Shown: piece by piece, positions 43,811 through 54,400 of the stretch
Position numbering within the stretch: position 1 is the first letter of the stretch
How the letters are laid out: the number at the start of each line of letters is the position of its first letter
From: Cytophagaceae bacterium
GTDB taxonomy: Bacteria; Bacteroidota; Bacteroidia; Cytophagales; Cytophagaceae
Reading direction: 5' to 3'
Assembly (NCBI GenBank): GCA_025455005.1
Contig: JALONH010000004.1
Span: forward strand, 102,834-166,833
DNA length: 64,000 nt
Translations under genes and position numbers: made by a program
Notes under the pieces: generated by a model
The model's database searches: none
Seen by the model: the letters and a program-made list of their open reading frames with translations, nothing else
Told to the model about the DNA's origin: nothing

Positions 43811-44882
43811 ATCGAACCGTTTTATTTCGTAAATAAAAATCAGCCAGGACTAATGCTGCCATAGCCTCCACTATAGGAACGGCTCTTGGGACCACGCAAG
43901 GATCGTGTCGACCTTTTCCACTTACAGTTACCGTTTCCCCTTTTTCGTTGACACTTTCTTGATCCATCATAATGGTGGCTACCGGTTTGAAAGCTACTCG
44001 GAAATAGATGTCTTCACCATTTGAAATGCCACCTTGAATACCTCCGGAATGATTGGTTTCGGTTCGTATTTTCCCATTAGCATCTGTATAAAATTTATCG
44101 TTGTGCTGTGAACCCAATAAGGCTACGCCATCAAATCCACTACCGTATTCAAATCCTTTTACGGCGTTAATGCTTAACATAGCTTTACCTAATTCAGCAT
44201 GTAATTTGTCAAATACCGGTTCTCCAAGTCCTACCGGAGATCCTTTGATTACACAACTTACTACACCTCCTATAGTATCGCGGTCTAAGCGTGTTTTGTC
44301 TATTAAAGCAATCATACGCTCTGCAGTTTCCGGATGGGGGCATCGAAGGATGTTGCTTTCAGTTAATGATAAATCAAGGGGTAGGGATTCATCTAAACGA
44401 AGTGCCCCTACTTGGGATACATAGGCTTGAACTTGAATACCTAAAGAAGCCAACAATGTTTTCGCGATGGCACCGGCCGCCACTCGGGCTAACGTTTCAC
44501 GAGCCGAACTGCGTCCACCTCCGCGATAATCGCGTATGCCATATTTTTCTTGATAGGTATAATCTGCATGCGACGGACGAAAACGGTCTGCAATATGAGA
44601 ATAATCTTTACTGCGTTGATCAGCATTCCGCACCATCATGGCTATCGGTGTTCCGGTCGTTTTACCTTCAAAAACACCGGATAATATTTCTATTTGATCT
44701 TCTTCTTGTCGCTGCGTTACAATCTTGGATTGGCCGGGTTTCCTACGGGCCATTTCGGCTTGTATGAATTCTTCATCTACCGAAATACCGGCAGGGCATC
44801 CGTCAATGATGACACCTACTCCTACACCATGTGATTCTCCGAAAGTGGTAATACGGAAAATCGTCCCGAAACTATTGCTCAT
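43800..44882 (-). CDS. aroC: Chorismate synthase
   Basis: 360 aa, full length. It converts 5-enolpyruvylshikimate-3-phosphate to chorismate with reduced FMN. Signatures are [55 protein letters not shown] in parts, [21 protein letters not shown] and [11 protein letters not shown] with [13 protein letters not shown]. It starts overlapping the stop of the BatD-like gene (ATGA-type, 4 bases) and its end overlaps the symporter gene, so three genes are tightly packed. Confidence 0.97.
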   Translation of the reverse strand: MSNSFGTIFRITTFGESHGVGVGVIIDGCPAGISVDEEFIQAEMARRKPGQSKIVTQRQEEDQIEILSGVFEGKTTGTPIAMMVRNADQRSKDYSHIADRFRPSHADYTYQEKYGIRDYRGGGRSSARETLARVAAGAIAKTLLASLGIQVQAYVSQVGALRLDESLPLDLSLTESNILRCPHPETAERMIALIDKTRLDRDTIGGVVSCVIKGSPVGLGEPVFDKLHAELGKAMLSINAVKGFEYGSGFDGVALLGSQHNDKFYTDANGKIRTETNHSGGIQGGISNGEDIYFRVAFKPVATIMMDQESVNEKGETVTVSGKGRHDPCVVPRAVPIVEAMAALVLADFYLRNKTVRFDA

Positions 44883-46279
44883 TTTTTTATTACTAATATT
44901 GCAGTGGCTACTAACATAACAAAAATAATCAGGTTCGCCAAGCGGTTGACCAACTCAGCGTTTACCTGTTGTCGAATGACACCGGTTTCCATTAAGGTGT
45001 ACCGATTGTAAAAGGGATCGTCCGATAGCAACGGTTGTTGATCGGTTGTATTGGAATGGTATACTTGCAACGTTTCAGAAGGCCGAAGAGTATCCGGTCG
45101 TTGCAGTGATAGATTGTAATACACCCAATAAAATGAACGATCTAATGCGATGGTTCCTTCTTGTATGGGTTTAATATGGTATCGTATGGTTTTACTTACT
45201 CGCCAAGGTTGATAACTTAGGATGCCGGTACTGACTACCTCCGATGAGATCAATTGAATATTTTTTGATTGAAATATAGGTTTACCCAATGAAGCCGGAT
45301 CGACATCCCCCTCCAAGGTTAGACTTAAATAAGTGCTTTTCCCAAGTCGTATGGCGCGCTGTTCTAATCGATCCTTCATCGAACAAGACCCTACGGGAAG
45401 CGCTAGGGAGGTAGATAGGGGTTTTACCTTCCAAATCGTTTCCCCTGTGCCTAATTGTATAGCTTCTGCTAAACGAACAACACCTTCTGCATGCTCCCCT
45501 TTTTGATAAACATAATACGGTAGAGAGAAACTGGGTATTTTTATAGTACCGGTTGTTTTAGGGAACAACATGACATCAGCCAGCAATACTTTTAAAAAGG
45601 TTTTATCTTGGTATACCATCGTATCTATCAACGGAAGATTATTAGGCAAAATCGACTCATACCAAAGCGGAGCATGTTGAAGCCAATACCGAATATCTTG
45701 AATCGTTTTATCCCATCCCGGAACAGCATATTCTATACCTTCGGATAAGGGCATTTCGAGCACTACTGACCAACGAACACCTTGATAAATATAGGAGGCG
45801 GAAGGGCCCCCGGTATACCATTTAATGGACGGTCGTTGTGTGTTTAATTTTGTTTTGGATATCCATACTGCACCGGGTGGTTCCTCCGGATTGGCAGACT
45901 CAGCTGAAACTACTGATATGGAAGGCCCGGAATAGATAAACGGCTTATGGTGGCGATTGTATAATTTGATAGAAGGGAAATCTATAGTACCCCATTGGAT
46001 GGGTTCATACCACTGGTGAATTATCCCTCCGTCCTCTGTTTTTAAGAAATAAGTATGGGATTTAACAAAATGGGGTACCTCCGGGAATAAATAGTCTTGA
46101 TAGAATTGGAATTCTTTTTTAGCTTCCCCGGAAAATGTAATAGTTAAACATAAAAAGTCGTTTCTATATAAGTTTGTTTTATTGATTTTATAAGATATAG
46201 TTTGACTATTTCCATAAAATTCAATTTGTAGAAGTAAAATAACAATTAAATAATACCGTATGGTTGCTATTAAATGCAA
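44879..46279 (-). CDS. BatD-like exported protein with C-terminal membrane anchor
   Basis: 466 aa. An N-terminal hydrophobic signal ([18 protein letters not shown]) is followed by beta-rich modules ([33 protein letters not shown]-like strands, [18 protein letters not shown]) and a C-terminal helix ([20 protein letters not shown]). The architecture resembles BatD/oxygen-tolerance proteins, but sequence motifs are weak and the match is an inference. The only usable start is TTG at 46279, because a stop codon lies three codons upstream in frame. Its last bases overlap the aroC start. Confidence 0.6.
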   Translation of the reverse strand: MHLIATIRYYLIVILLLQIEFYGNSQTISYKINKTNLYRNDFLCLTITFSGEAKKEFQFYQDYLFPEVPHFVKSHTYFLKTEDGGIIHQWYEPIQWGTIDFPSIKLYNRHHKPFIYSGPSISVVSAESANPEEPPGAVWISKTKLNTQRPSIKWYTGGPSASYIYQGVRWSVVLEMPLSEGIEYAVPGWDKTIQDIRYWLQHAPLWYESILPNNLPLIDTMVYQDKTFLKVLLADVMLFPKTTGTIKIPSFSLPYYVYQKGEHAEGVVRLAEAIQLGTGETIWKVKPLSTSLALPVGSCSMKDRLEQRAIRLGKSTYLSLTLEGDVDPASLGKPIFQSKNIQLISSEVVSTGILSYQPWRVSKTIRYHIKPIQEGTIALDRSFYWVYYNLSLQRPDTLRPSETLQVYHSNTTDQQPLLSDDPFYNRYTLMETGVIRQQVNAELVNRLANLIIFVMLVATAILVIKK

Positions 46280-46419
46280 TGTAAATCAGAAGATTATATG
46301 ATAAGCACTACAAAATTCGACAATTTATAGGAATAAATACGAATAAAAGGAAACGATTCGTGTAAGTTTTTCGTAATTTAAGTAAACATTTTTGTTACCA
46401 CTAAATATAAAACAGTGTT

Positions 46420-46599
46420 ATGTTAGATTACAGTAAGCTCATTCTTGAACGCGTAAGCTTTGACGCTCAGCTTTTTGAGAAAGAATTACGCAAAAGTCTT
46501 AAAGAACTTATCCGAGAGGAAGTACAAGACTTAAAAGCCTGGTGTTACGCAAATTTCGGACACGTACACAGCTCGATATTAAAACGTTGTTTTTCTTAA
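46420..46599 (+). CDS. Small conserved-looking protein of 59 aa
   Basis: The ATG at 46420 opens a 59-codon frame ending TAA at 46597-46599. The protein begins [20 protein letters not shown] and continues with [26 protein letters not shown] and a short tail. It is helical and charged, with Trp-Cys-Tyr. I recall closely similar 55-65-aa proteins (MLDYxKxILxKVSF...FEKEL...L..WCY..FG) in many Bacteroidota. It has no signal peptide. Its last four bases overlap the stop region of the convergent queG gene. Function is unknown. Confidence 0.75.
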   Translation: MLDYSKLILERVSFDAQLFEKELRKSLKELIREEVQDLKAWCYANFGHVHSSILKRCFS

Positions 46600-47534
46600 T
46601 CGGGTAGTAGGAACCGGAGATTTCTTCGTAAGCCGTTGTAGGTCGTTCTTTTTATAGGGGAGTCTTTAAAAAGAACTCGAAAAATTTCTTCCGTTATTTC
46701 AGAAAAAGAATTGGAATGCCATTTTACGAGCTCTTCTGAGGGGAAGAGCTCTTCGTTTTTATGCCCTTTAGCAAAACGGTTCCAAGGACATACTTCTTGA
46801 CAAATATCACATCCAAATGCCCAACCTTCCATCTGTGGTTTGAATTCCTTAGGGATGGCATCTTTTAATTCAATGGTCAAATAAGAAATACATTTAGAAC
46901 CATCCACCACATACGGTTCTGTTATGGCTTGTGTGGGACAAGCATCTATACAACGGGTGCAAGTACCACAGTAATCTTTCATTTGACCATCCGGATATAA
47001 CTCTAAGTCCAAGATGATTTCTCCAATAAAAAAATAACTTCCATTTTGTTTAGTCAGCAAATTACTGTGTTTACCTACCCATCCTAAGCCACTTTTGGCA
47101 GCCCATACTTTATCCATTACCGGTGCAGAGTCCACAAACACGCGGCCATTGACTTCCCCAATTTGTGTTTGAATGCGTTCTAAAAGCGTGCGGAGTTTGT
47201 CCTTCAATACAAAGTGATAGTCTTTGCCATAGGCATAACGAGAAATCTTTATTGGTCCTTCCGATAAGGATGTATCGTCTGGAGTGTAGTTGAGAAGAAC
47301 AGAGATAACCGATTTTGCGCCTTCTACCAATTTTCGTGGGTCCAGACGTTTGTCAAAATGGTTTTCCATCCAAGTCATTTGACCTTGGTGGCCATTACGC
47401 AACCAAGTCTCCAGTCGTGGAGCTTCTTCCGATAAAAAAGCAGCGGTGGAAATACCGCAAAAATCAAATCCAATGTCACTTGCCCATTGCTTGATTTGCA
47501 ACGATCGTTCGTATGCTCTCTGTTCGGATACCAT
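46596..47534 (-). CDS. queG: Epoxyqueuosine reductase
   Basis: 312 aa. The last step of queuosine synthesis, reducing epoxyqueuosine in tRNA with a cobalamin and two 4Fe-4S clusters. The N-terminal QueG part ([79 protein letters not shown]) is followed by [16 protein letters not shown] and [11 protein letters not shown], giving the eight cluster cysteines. It lacks the C-terminal HEAT repeats present in some homologues. The gene begins 3 bases after the ruvB stop. Confidence 0.96.
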   Translation of the reverse strand: MVSEQRAYERSLQIKQWASDIGFDFCGISTAAFLSEEAPRLETWLRNGHQGQMTWMENHFDKRLDPRKLVEGAKSVISVLLNYTPDDTSLSEGPIKISRYAYGKDYHFVLKDKLRTLLERIQTQIGEVNGRVFVDSAPVMDKVWAAKSGLGWVGKHSNLLTKQNGSYFFIGEIILDLELYPDGQMKDYCGTCTRCIDACPTQAITEPYVVDGSKCISYLTIELKDAIPKEFKPQMEGWAFGCDICQEVCPWNRFAKGHKNEELFPSEELVKWHSNSFSEITEEIFRVLFKDSPIKRTTYNGLRRNLRFLLPD

Positions 47535-47537
47535 TGG

Positions 47538-48566
47538 TTAATCGAATAGAGTACCCGTACCGGTAGGGGGTACTTTATTTAAATGTTTATACGCTAATGC
47601 CGTCACTTCTCGGCCTCGTGCTGTACGTTTGATATATCCCTCTTGAATTAGAAAAGGTTCGTATACTTCTTCAATCGTTTCCGCTTCGTCGCCCACGGCA
47701 GTGGCTATGGTAGTGATTCCCACCGGGCCACCTTTGAACTTTTCAATAATCGTCAGTAAGATGCGATTATCCATTTCATCTAAACCATTATGGTCTACAT
47801 TCAACGCTTCCAGTGCCATTTGTGCAATGGATAGGGTGATGGTTCCATCTCCTTTCATCTGGGCAAAATCGCGAGTACGTCGTAATAGATTGTTCGCAAT
47901 ACGGGGTGTACCTCTACTGCGCCGAGCTATTTCATAAGCTGCATCGGGTTGTATCGGTGTTTGTAATAAATCGGAAGAACGACGAACAATAGAGGTGAGT
48001 AACGTAGCGTCATAATATTCTAATCGCGCGTTAATTCCAAAACGCGCACGCAAAGGTGCTGTGAGCAAACCGGAACGCGTTGTGGCTCCAATCAAGGTGA
48101 AGGGATTTAAGCCGATTTGTATACTACGAGCATTAGGCCCGGTATCCAGCACGATATCAATTTTAAAATCTTCCATAGCGGAGTATAGATACTCTTCTAC
48201 TACGGCATTTAATCGATGTATTTCATCTATGAACAAAACATCATTGGTCTCCAGGTTGGTTAATAATCCTGCTAAATCGCCCGGCTTTTCTAAAACCGGA
48301 CCGGAAGTGATTTTTATTTGGCTTCCCAGTTCATTTGCGATGATATTCGATAAGGTCGTTTTACCTAAACCCGGAGGGCCATGTAACAACACATGATCCA
48401 AAGGCTCTTGTCGTTGTTTTGCAGCGCCTACAAATACTTTTAAATTTTCAACAATTTTATCTTGACCGGCAAAATCACTAAACGACAACGGACGCAACGC
48501 GCGTTCTATCTCCCGGTCAGTAGAACCCGGATTTGATTTTTCTCCACTTAAATAGTCTTCACGCAT
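47538..48566 (-). CDS. ruvB: Holliday junction branch migration helicase RuvB
   Basis: 342 aa, full length. The AAA+ motor that drives branch migration with RuvA. Motifs: [37 protein letters not shown] (Walker A), [12 protein letters not shown] (Walker B), [20 protein letters not shown] (sensor 1 and arginine finger region) and the C-terminal winged helix ([40 protein letters not shown], in parts). It shares a transcript with queG. A TAATTTAG box ends four bases before the ATG. Confidence 0.98.
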   Translation of the reverse strand: MREDYLSGEKSNPGSTDREIERALRPLSFSDFAGQDKIVENLKVFVGAAKQRQEPLDHVLLHGPPGLGKTTLSNIIANELGSQIKITSGPVLEKPGDLAGLLTNLETNDVLFIDEIHRLNAVVEEYLYSAMEDFKIDIVLDTGPNARSIQIGLNPFTLIGATTRSGLLTAPLRARFGINARLEYYDATLLTSIVRRSSDLLQTPIQPDAAYEIARRSRGTPRIANNLLRRTRDFAQMKGDGTITLSIAQMALEALNVDHNGLDEMDNRILLTIIEKFKGGPVGITTIATAVGDEAETIEEVYEPFLIQEGYIKRTARGREVTALAYKHLNKVPPTGTGTLFD

Positions 48567-48685
48567 ACTGCTAAATTAGAGCTAATTAGTCAAACTAGAA
48601 AGTATTTAAAGAGTTTTAACCCCATAATCATAGAACCAAGCTTATTCTTTTTTTGTAATATGAAGGTTCATTTACTCTTACTCTT

Positions 48686-49414
48686 ATGACGGCTTCTTGG
48701 TTTAGCGATTGGTTTGATTCTCCTTATTATCATGTATTATACTCGAATCGAGATACGCAGGAAGCAGAAGCTTTTATGCAACGATTAATGGACTATTTGA
48801 AGGTTCCTATCGAATCGGCTGTTCTGGATTTGCCCTGTGGCAAAGGCCGGCATGCGAATTATTTAGCTCGACTAGGGTATCATGTTGTTGGGGCTGATTT
48901 AGCACCCAACAGTATCGACATCGCCCGTCAAGAAGCAGAAGACAAAGCAGTATTTATGGTGCATGATATTCGTCAGCCCGCATGGCAAGAGGATTTTGAT
49001 GTGGTCGTTAATTTATTTACCAGTTTAGGTTATTTTGAAACAGAAGTCGATGATATAGCTGCTTTTTCTACTTTAGCGCGCGCAGCAAAAAAAGAAGGGT
49101 TTATAGTGATTGATTTTTTTAACTCTGTAAAAGTAATTCGAGATTTAGTTCCTCAAAATATTGTCCAACGGGACACTGTTACCTTTGAGTTGGAGCGCGT
49201 TGTTAAAGAAGGTATTATTTATAAAACCATTCGATTTCAAGTAGAACAGGAGGTTAAGGTATACCAAGAAAAAGTGAAAGCCTTTTATCTAAACGATTTT
49301 ATTCGTTGGGCAGAATTGTCAAACTTAACTTTAATCAATACCTTTGGCGATTACCTTTTGAATCCTTTTGATGAATGGACATCAGACCGGTTGATATTGG
49401 TCTTTAAAAAATAA
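48686..49414 (+). CDS. Class I SAM-dependent methyltransferase
   Basis: 242 aa. The SAM pocket is VLDLPCGKGRHANYLARLGYHVVGADLAP, followed by FMVHDIRQPAWQEDFDVVVNLFTSLGYFET. The F-T-S-x-G-Y/F-F pattern is common in small-molecule or rRNA methyltransferases of the type annotated simply as class I. Substrate is unknown. The ZIP transporter gene begins 1 base after its stop, so they form an operon. Divergent from ruvB across 119 bases. Confidence 0.85.
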   Translation: MTASWFSDWFDSPYYHVLYSNRDTQEAEAFMQRLMDYLKVPIESAVLDLPCGKGRHANYLARLGYHVVGADLAPNSIDIARQEAEDKAVFMVHDIRQPAWQEDFDVVVNLFTSLGYFETEVDDIAAFSTLARAAKKEGFIVIDFFNSVKVIRDLVPQNIVQRDTVTFELERVVKEGIIYKTIRFQVEQEVKVYQEKVKAFYLNDFIRWAELSNLTLINTFGDYLLNPFDEWTSDRLILVFKK

Positions 49415-49415
49415 T

Positions 49416-50150
49416 ATGTGGATCAACGCTAGTATACTCTTTTGGATCGCTTTTCTACCGGCAGTTTTAGTGTTCCGTTTTGGAATGAAAAATTCCGACA
49501 GATATAAATACATTTTATCGTTCAGTGGTGCCTATTTATTTTCTATAACCATCATACATATTTTACCGGAGGCTATTACCGAAACGGGAGATGTAAAGTT
49601 AGCCGGGGTGTTTGTCTTGTTGGGTTATTACCTGCAAATGGCTATAGAATATTTTTCGACCGGGGTAGAGCATGGCCATATGCACTTACACCATCACCAC
49701 AAAGGAAAAGAAAAATATTATATTCTTTTTGCTATGTGCTTACATGGCTTAATGGAAGGGACCTTGTTGATGCACCCTTCTCATATGCACGAAGAAGGCT
49801 CTCATACTACCTTGATGATTGGTATGATTTTACATAAAATTCCGGAAGCCTTTGCTTTGGCTACGGTTTTAATCGGGATGATGGAGGCTAAACGTGCGAT
49901 TTTTGGTTGGCAATTTTTATTTGCACTAGCCACACCGGTGGGTATTTATTTATCCGATGTTTGGATGGATAGCCCCTGGGCAAGTGAACGTACACCAGGA
50001 ATTTTATTTGCCTTAGTAGCCGGTACTTTTATGTATATTTCTACAACAATATTTTTTGAAGCTAATCCACAGCACAAGTATACATCTAATCGAATTTGGA
50101 TGGCTCTGCTGGGCGGAAGCGCAGCGGTGTTAGTAGAATATATTTTATAA
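49416..50150 (+). CDS. ZIP family metal transporter
   Basis: 244 aa with about eight membrane helices. The ZIP metal site motifs are IIHILPEAITE in helix IV and MILHKIPEAFALA in helix V. A histidine-rich loop (HGHMHLHHHHKGKE) lies between the third and fourth helices and could bind zinc. ZIP transporters bring zinc or iron into the cytoplasm; the substrate is not known. The gene is the second of a two-gene operon and is convergent with the DUF2071 gene. Confidence 0.93.
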   Translation: MWINASILFWIAFLPAVLVFRFGMKNSDRYKYILSFSGAYLFSITIIHILPEAITETGDVKLAGVFVLLGYYLQMAIEYFSTGVEHGHMHLHHHHKGKEKYYILFAMCLHGLMEGTLLMHPSHMHEEGSHTTLMIGMILHKIPEAFALATVLIGMMEAKRAIFGWQFLFALATPVGIYLSDVWMDSPWASERTPGILFALVAGTFMYISTTIFFEANPQHKYTSNRIWMALLGGSAAVLVEYIL

Positions 50151-50158
50151 ATTAAGGA

Positions 50159-50884
50159 TTATTGAATAAGTCGTTTACCGGAAGAAACCGTAACCGCTGA
50201 GCCTTCTGCTAAAAACGTAGATACAGGTTTACATTCTAGGAAGGGACTGAAAGTTGGGCCGTACAATGCTGCTACGTTGACTCCAAACTGTAATTGGTGC
50301 ATGGGGTACACCATCCATCGAGGATGTTCTACTTGGTAAATATCCGAACGCGAGGCAGAGCGGCGTGTTATGCCGTACGAATGTTGGGTAATATATTCCG
50401 CTTCACTATTGGGTTTAATTTCCATACCATCCATAGACGCTTTCACTCGTATGTAATTCCAGTCGTTGCGTAATCTAAATCTATATTCAATGGTTTGTTC
50501 TTTTTCCTCTTCGTTCCAATAATAATCCATGGGCAACGTTTGATAATGCTCTCCATAGAGGGTATTGGCAACCCATGTAACAAGGTGATAGGGAACAATT
50601 TCTTTGATAAACACAACCCCACGTTGCCATTGGCCTTCGGTTTTAAATCGGACATAAAATCGTAGGTTAAACTCAGGAAACGTGTGGCACCCCGGAAGTT
50701 GTATACCTTTTACTTTCGCTTGTTGAAATAAAAAACCGACATACGATACATAGGCGGTATCTTGCCAAAGATCAACTTCTGTTCCTTTCGGCACATAAGG
50801 TTGAAGTATTTTTGGGTCAATCTTGTAATTGGCAAATATTAATTTTTTCCAATTTGCCCTTAGGAAGGTCGCACTCTGTGTCAT
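50159..50884 (-). CDS. DUF2071/YqjF-like protein
   Basis: 241 aa, soluble. Features of the YqjF group are WKKLIFANYKIDPKILQPYVPKGTEVDLWQD, VSYVGFLF, FPEFNLRFYVRF, GVVFIKEIVPYHLVTWVANTLYGEHYQTLPMDYYW and PRWMVYPMHQLQFGVNVAALYGP, each shortened here. Family members have a hot-dog or acetoacetate-decarboxylase-like fold of unknown activity. No lysine-based decarboxylase motif is evident. It is transcribed alone. Confidence 0.85.
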   Translation of the reverse strand: MTQSATFLRANWKKLIFANYKIDPKILQPYVPKGTEVDLWQDTAYVSYVGFLFQQAKVKGIQLPGCHTFPEFNLRFYVRFKTEGQWQRGVVFIKEIVPYHLVTWVANTLYGEHYQTLPMDYYWNEEEKEQTIEYRFRLRNDWNYIRVKASMDGMEIKPNSEAEYITQHSYGITRRSASRSDIYQVEHPRWMVYPMHQLQFGVNVAALYGPTFSPFLECKPVSTFLAEGSAVTVSSGKRLIQ

Positions 50885-50940
50885 ATTGTATACAACAAAC
50901 CGTACGATAAATTGTTATCGAAATCCGGCCGTAAGGCAAT

Positions 50941-51399
50941 TTAAATCGTAATGTCTAAATTTCCGTTTGCCACTAACTCTTCATCTGTTGGTAATGGAAA
51001 AGATTCTTTTTGAAGCTCTTCTTCCATAGTAGATACGGAAGGTAAAGGTTGTGTTATCATTTTTTCATCATCTGTAATAGTGCCATCGCTGGTTGGTTTT
51101 GCTTTATTGGCCGTAAGGGCTTCAATCGCAAATTCTCTTGCACGAATAGAATATTGTGCTGCTTTTTTATATTCTTTTGCCAAGTATAATTTTTTAGCAA
51201 AACGCTCAAATTGCACAGATTTTCCTAGTTTACCGGTATATACCTTCCCATTTTTGACCGCCATATGTGTAAGACCAATTAAACGATTGGTTTTTAAAAT
51301 AACATTTCGAGTTCGGGTGACATCGGCTTGAATGGGGCTTTGAGATGTTAAGAATAAAGTGCTCCAAAGCACAGCAAGGACTAAAAGTAGTGATTTCAT
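50941..51399 (-). CDS. Small exported protein of unknown function
   Basis: 152 aa. Signal peptide (MKSLLLVLAVLWSTLFLTSQ) then a helical segment (RFAKKLYLAKEYKKAAQYSIRAREFAIEALTANK) resembling a tetratricopeptide-like hairpin, and an acidic, disordered tail. No family is recognised. It begins 12 bases after the AsmA-like gene on the same strand, so it is the third gene of a three-gene operon. Confidence 0.7.
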   Translation of the reverse strand: MKSLLLVLAVLWSTLFLTSQSPIQADVTRTRNVILKTNRLIGLTHMAVKNGKVYTGKLGKSVQFERFAKKLYLAKEYKKAAQYSIRAREFAIEALTANKAKPTSDGTITDDEKMITQPLPSVSTMEEELQKESFPLPTDEELVANGNLDITI

Positions 51400-51411
51400 A
51401 AAGGTACAAGG

Positions 51412-54400
51412 TTAGTTAAGGTCTTGTTGTGTAGAAATATATTGCTCGTATTTTTTTTGATAGTTTTTATCGTGTTTTAATCCGATTCCGGTCATAATAC
51501 CACTTAACGAAATTTTAAACCAATAGTTAAAAATACTTTTATGAGGAATACGTTCGAAATAAACTTTATCGGTTTTATCCGTATTGCGTGTTCTTAATAA
51601 TAATGTATTGGCATACAAAGAAGCAATATCTAATAATGGGTTAATGATGGATTCATCTGATGCGGCGTTAATATTGATCTTTAATTTATCAAAGAAAAAT
51701 TGAATGGTACCATAACAATAATTTTTATTGCCGGAAGCCCGAATAATTAAGGTATCTATCGTACCACTTTTAATCACTATATTAGATAAAGGCGTTACTA
51801 CTTGGTTTAAATGTGTCATGTTCATTTTGCCAACAAACAAACGATATTTAAATCCGGATAAGGTGTCGATGGTGGACTCTCTATAATGGATGCGAACAGG
51901 AGCTTTGTTTAAAAGCGAAGCAGAACATTTTAAATAGAGGGTGTCGGTTAGCGTCGCATCATTCGTGAAGGGCTGTACCGCAGCTGCTAACTGTTCAAAT
52001 GAAACGGTACCTTGTTTGCCGGAACTACTATATTCAGTATACGACACTCTACTGTTGAATAGTTCAAAGGATTGAAAGTAAAAGGGGAGTTTTATTTTTT
52101 GTAACATTCCAAATAAAAGAGTCTTTGGAACAATAGGAGATGCCGCTAATTGTTTGTCTCGAATAGAAGACAGCTGTAGATTTTGAATAAATATTTTCTT
52201 GCCGATTAACGTCTTTTCATCGACTATCGTTTTAAAATTAATTCCGGAACACTTTATTTTTCCAACCCGAAGGTTTATATAATCTTTTTGATAGGGATAA
52301 ATTTCCCTAAACGAAGACAGCAAGTGTTTCGGATGAAAAGTGATAGAATCCGCCTCTATTTTTTCTTTCCCGATATTAAGGTAGATATTATGAAAGCGAA
52401 AGACGCCATCTTTTGTATTGAGTTGTGTATTTATTCGTTGTAGTTCTAAATCAGGACCGGAGCGAATAAAGTCTTTCCAATTAAACTTTTTATCTAAATA
52501 AAAAAGCTGATTGCGTAATTGTACATCAAATGCACCCCATTCAAATTCATTGGCGTTCGGAAGCAGGGCTTTTATGTGTTGAATCGGAATAAAAAAAGAT
52601 GCAATATCTAGTTTTATTTTCGAATCTTTTTTAAGACTGCGAATAGAACACATAATTTTATCTCGTGCTTTTATTTCTATCGAATCATGTATGGAAAATG
52701 TTTTAAGTTTTGAGACAAGAGAAAAATACTGTAGGGATACATTATGCTTTAAAAATTGAAGTTCGTTGAATTCTATATCTATTGAATCCAAATGAATGGT
52801 ATTGGACGTTAATTTATCTTTTTGTATCAAATGCATAGATCCATTGGTACAGGATACATTCTTTAAGAGTATATCCGGCGGATTGGACGTCGCCGCGGTT
52901 TCTTTCTTGGCAGCCGGACTGTTTAATGTCATGGATACCTTAGGTTGATATAATCTTACATCTTCAACGTCCACTCGTCTATCTTGAATACACTTCTTCC
53001 AATCACACGTAAAGTCTATAGAATCTATGCCGGTTTTTTGAGAAAAGGCAGCATTAATACTTTCTACTTCAATATTTTTTAATAGCGAAGGTTGTTGGTC
53101 GTGAACGACAGCAGAAGAGAATTGAAGTTGAGTAGATGGACTTTTAAAAAACGTACGTTGTAAAATAGCGGAAGCCTTACTCCATTGTAAGGTACTGTCG
53201 ATGGATGCTTTTTGAATACCAATGGAGCTAATATAAGTACCCACCGTAATACCTTTTAGTTTGTTAGTAAATTGAATGGTATTCTTATTCCCAACGATAC
53301 TATCCAATAGAATCGTCCAAGTATTGGTGTTGTGCTTTTTAGAATTAGATGGATAAAGTTGTTTTGATTGAATAGAAACATCTGCTTTACCCCAAGACAT
53401 CAAAGAACTTTTTAGGGTTTCGTTATCCACGTATAAATGAAGTAAGGATATACTATCCATAGTAGCTGTTGTAGAAGAGTCTGTAAAGGATAGTTGGCCT
53501 ACACGTAAGGCATGATTTGATTGTAGGTAGTTTACGTGGTGAAAGAGGAGTTTTTGTTTAGAATCTTTGTATTGGGCTTTTTCGACAGAGAAGTTTTTGC
53601 AATGATATAAAAGAGCAAACAAACTCGTATCGATACGTTCTTTAAAATTTAAAGTAGTGTTTAAATGACTTAATTGAATTTCATTATTATGCACCTTAGA
53701 ATCGATTATGATGGAACCGTTGATGATTTGTAATGAATTTAAATCTGCACGGTTCCAGATTTCTTTTAATACTGTTTCACCTTTCTTCTTTTTCGTTTTA
53801 CGACGAATGTTTTGTGTATAGTGAATGGTAGGAGATACGAGAAGGACATCGGTAACCGAAATTTCATTTTTCTCTAATAGTTGATAATAGTCCGGTTGAT
53901 TTAATATTAGTTTGTCGGTTTTAAGATGAAGTAAATTTTTATCGTATACACTATGGGTTGGTTGAAGATGGTAATCATTTAGTATAAATTGATTTTTATT
54001 GATGGACACACTTCCCAACGTAGCAATATATAAACTATCCGAAGTAAATCTTCTATAATTATCTACCGTAATTAAAATGCTATCTAAAGTGAACAACTCC
54101 TCTCGTTTTTTAAAAACATTCCATATTTGTATATCATTTCTGTGGACTTGTATTTCATTTAATACCTTTTGAAACGAGGTATTCAGTTGGATTTTGGCAT
54201 TTAATAGCCCTATGTATTGTATGGCACAAGAAGTCCAGGCTTCTTTTAATTGAGTGTCTAGACTGACTTTTTGAGAGACTTTCTTTTTTTGTTGATTAAA
54301 AAAATCGATTTCAATAGAGCTATCCATTAATAAAATAGAATCTACCTGTAAATGGTCGCGTTCGTATAAGGCCAAAAAATCTATGTTGTGAAATCGTATG

